Of a stretch of DNA of 6,799 bases, positions 5,622 to 6,799 are shown in pieces. The notes below the pieces were generated by a model that was not told the DNA's origin, did not search any database, and saw only the letters and a list, made by a program, of their open reading frames with translations. This stretch comes from Tannerellaceae bacterium (lineage in GTDB: Bacteria > Bacteroidota > Bacteroidia > Bacteroidales > Tannerellaceae), in the NCBI GenBank assembly GCA_031267205.1, contig JAIRZN010000084.1:1-6799 (forward strand). Reading direction: 5' to 3'. Both the position numbers and the translations under genes were made by a program. How positions within the stretch are numbered: the stretch's first letter is position 1; the number at the start of each line of letters is the position of its first letter.

Positions 5622-6799
5622 ATGGCAAAATTAGATTTGAATAAGTATGGAATTAACGGCAACATTGAAGTGGTGCATAATCCTACTTACGAACAGCTTT
5701 TCCAAGCTGAAATGGATTCCGCAAACCGGGGATTCGAAAAAGGTGAACTCACTACAACCGGCGCCGTATCAGTGAAGACTGGTGTTTTCACCGGGCGCTC
5801 TCCTAAGGACCGTTACATTGTGAGAGACACTGTTACGGAAAATACTATCTGGTGGGACGGCAACATCAACAAGCCGGTGACAACCGAAGTATGGAATGAT
5901 TTGAAAGCTCTGTCTCTGAAACAACTGAACTCAGCTAAAAAGCTTTATGTTGTAGATACTTTCTGCGGCACCAACGTAGATACACGCATGAAAGTGCGTT
6001 TCATTGTAGAAGTAGCCTGGCAGGCTCACTTCGTGACCAATATGTTTATCCGCCCGTCGCTATATGAACTTGAACACTACGGCGAACCCGATTTTACGGT
6101 ATTCAACTCGTCAAAAGTAACCAACCCGAAATGGAAGGAACAAAAGCTCAATTCGGAAGTGTTCGTCCTCTTCAACCTGACGGAAAAACAACAGATTATA
6201 GGCGGCACATGGTACGGCGGCGAAATGAAGAAAGGTATGTTCTCAATGATGAACTATTACCTGCCCCTCAAAGGAATGGCATCCATGCATTGCTCAGCCA
6301 ACGTAGGTGACAAAGGTGATGTGGCTATCTTCTTCGGACTGTCGGGGACGGGAAAAACTACCCTTTCTGCAGACCCCAAACGTTTCCTTATCGGCGACGA
6401 CGAACACGGCTGGGACAACAACGGCGTATTCAACTACGAAGGCGGATGCTACGCTAAAGTAATCAACCTTAGCGAAGAAAACGAACCTGACATCTGGCGC
6501 GCCATCAAACGCGACGCCCTGTTGGAAAACGTAGTGGTAAAAGCCGACGGAACGCCGGACTATGCCGACGGCTCCATCACGGAAAACACCCGCGTATCCT
6601 ACCCTATCTACAATATCAACAAAATCGTGCTTCCCTCAAAGGCCGGCCACGCAAGCAAGATTGTTTACCTCTCGGCAGACGCATTCGGCGTATTACCTCC
6701 GGTATCCATCCTTGACGACGCCCAGGCGCAGTATCACTTCCTTTGCGGATACACCTCCAAATTAGCCGGAACGGAACGCGGGATAACAGAACCGCTACC
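5622..6799 (+). CDS. pckA: Phosphoenolpyruvate carboxykinase (ATP), partial
   Basis: PckA interconverts oxaloacetate + ATP and PEP + CO2 + ADP in the cytoplasm. In saccharolytic Bacteroidales it is usually thought to run towards oxaloacetate, fixing CO2 and conserving ATP on the route to succinate, and in reverse for gluconeogenesis. The frame is open from the ATG at 5622 through the window end, giving 392 residues, about three quarters of the usual ~535. The ATP-type signatures are in order: TGRSPKD at 57-63 with substrate-binding Arg59, GTWYGGEMKKGMF at 195-207 with Tyr198 and Lys203/Lys204, His223, the P-loop GLSGTGKTT at 239-247, the metal-binding GDDEHGWD at 258-265, Arg324 in ENTRVSYP, and CGYTSKLAGTERG at 375-387. 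All active-site residues that fall in the window are intact. The gene has its own promoter and appears independent of the antiporter unit. Confidence 0.97.
   Translation, partial: MAKLDLNKYGINGNIEVVHNPTYEQLFQAEMDSANRGFEKGELTTTGAVSVKTGVFTGRSPKDRYIVRDTVTENTIWWDGNINKPVTTEVWNDLKALSLKQLNSAKKLYVVDTFCGTNVDTRMKVRFIVEVAWQAHFVTNMFIRPSLYELEHYGEPDFTVFNSSKVTNPKWKEQKLNSEVFVLFNLTEKQQIIGGTWYGGEMKKGMFSMMNYYLPLKGMASMHCSANVGDKGDVAIFFGLSGTGKTTLSADPKRFLIGDDEHGWDNNGVFNYEGGCYAKVINLSEENEPDIWRAIKRDALLENVVVKADGTPDYADGSITENTRVSYPIYNINKIVLPSKAGHASKIVYLSADAFGVLPPVSILDDAQAQYHFLCGYTSKLAGTERGITEPL

Noticed and set aside
6562..6765. 67-residue plus-strand open frame
   Set aside because: It is an out-of-frame shadow within pckA, whose active-site motifs run through this stretch.

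Overview
The window looks like chromosomal DNA of a member of the Bacteroidales (Bacteroides/Parabacteroides-like). The reasons are TAnnTTTG-type -7 promoter elements, AT-rich leaders without clear Shine-Dalgarno sequences, a short Bacteroidota-style lipoprotein signal, a DUF6599-type secreted protein, and the overall look of the encoded proteins. The genus cannot be fixed from this sequence. It holds six protein genes, two of them cut by the window ends, and no tRNA, rRNA, CRISPR array or intact transposase.

Layout, left to right. At 1-270 (minus) is the N-terminus of an unrecognised lipoprotein, with a candidate promoter near 402-409. At 271-936 lies a non-coding stretch whose part from about 456 to 880 is built of small repeats: two inverted copies of a short hairpin, two nearly identical 49-bp direct repeats plus a 24-bp partial copy, and a perfect 33-bp inverted repeat around the second 49-bp copy. 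A clear intrinsic terminator at 884-913 closes the next transcription unit. At 937-3020 (minus) is a two-gene unit: a Tat-exported, iron-sulfur aldo/keto reductase followed 23 nt later by a secreted DUF6599-type protein. At 3021-3203 is a divergent intergenic region. At 3204-5507 (plus) surE and a CPA1-type K+/H+ antiporter with a C-terminal RCK_C domain are 3 nt apart and probably cotranscribed. At 5547-5554 is a perfect -7 promoter element, followed by pckA (ATP-dependent phosphoenolpyruvate carboxykinase) from 5622 to beyond the window end.

Functionally, most of the window is housekeeping: nucleotide dephosphorylation (SurE), ion homeostasis (antiporter), and the PEP-oxaloacetate node used in gluconeogenesis and in succinate-forming fermentation (PckA). 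The less ordinary parts are the exported Fe-S aldo/keto reductase with its DUF6599 partner, and the composite inverted/direct repeat cluster. I found no convincing new defence, mobile or RNA system. The repeat cluster is the best candidate for a second look.
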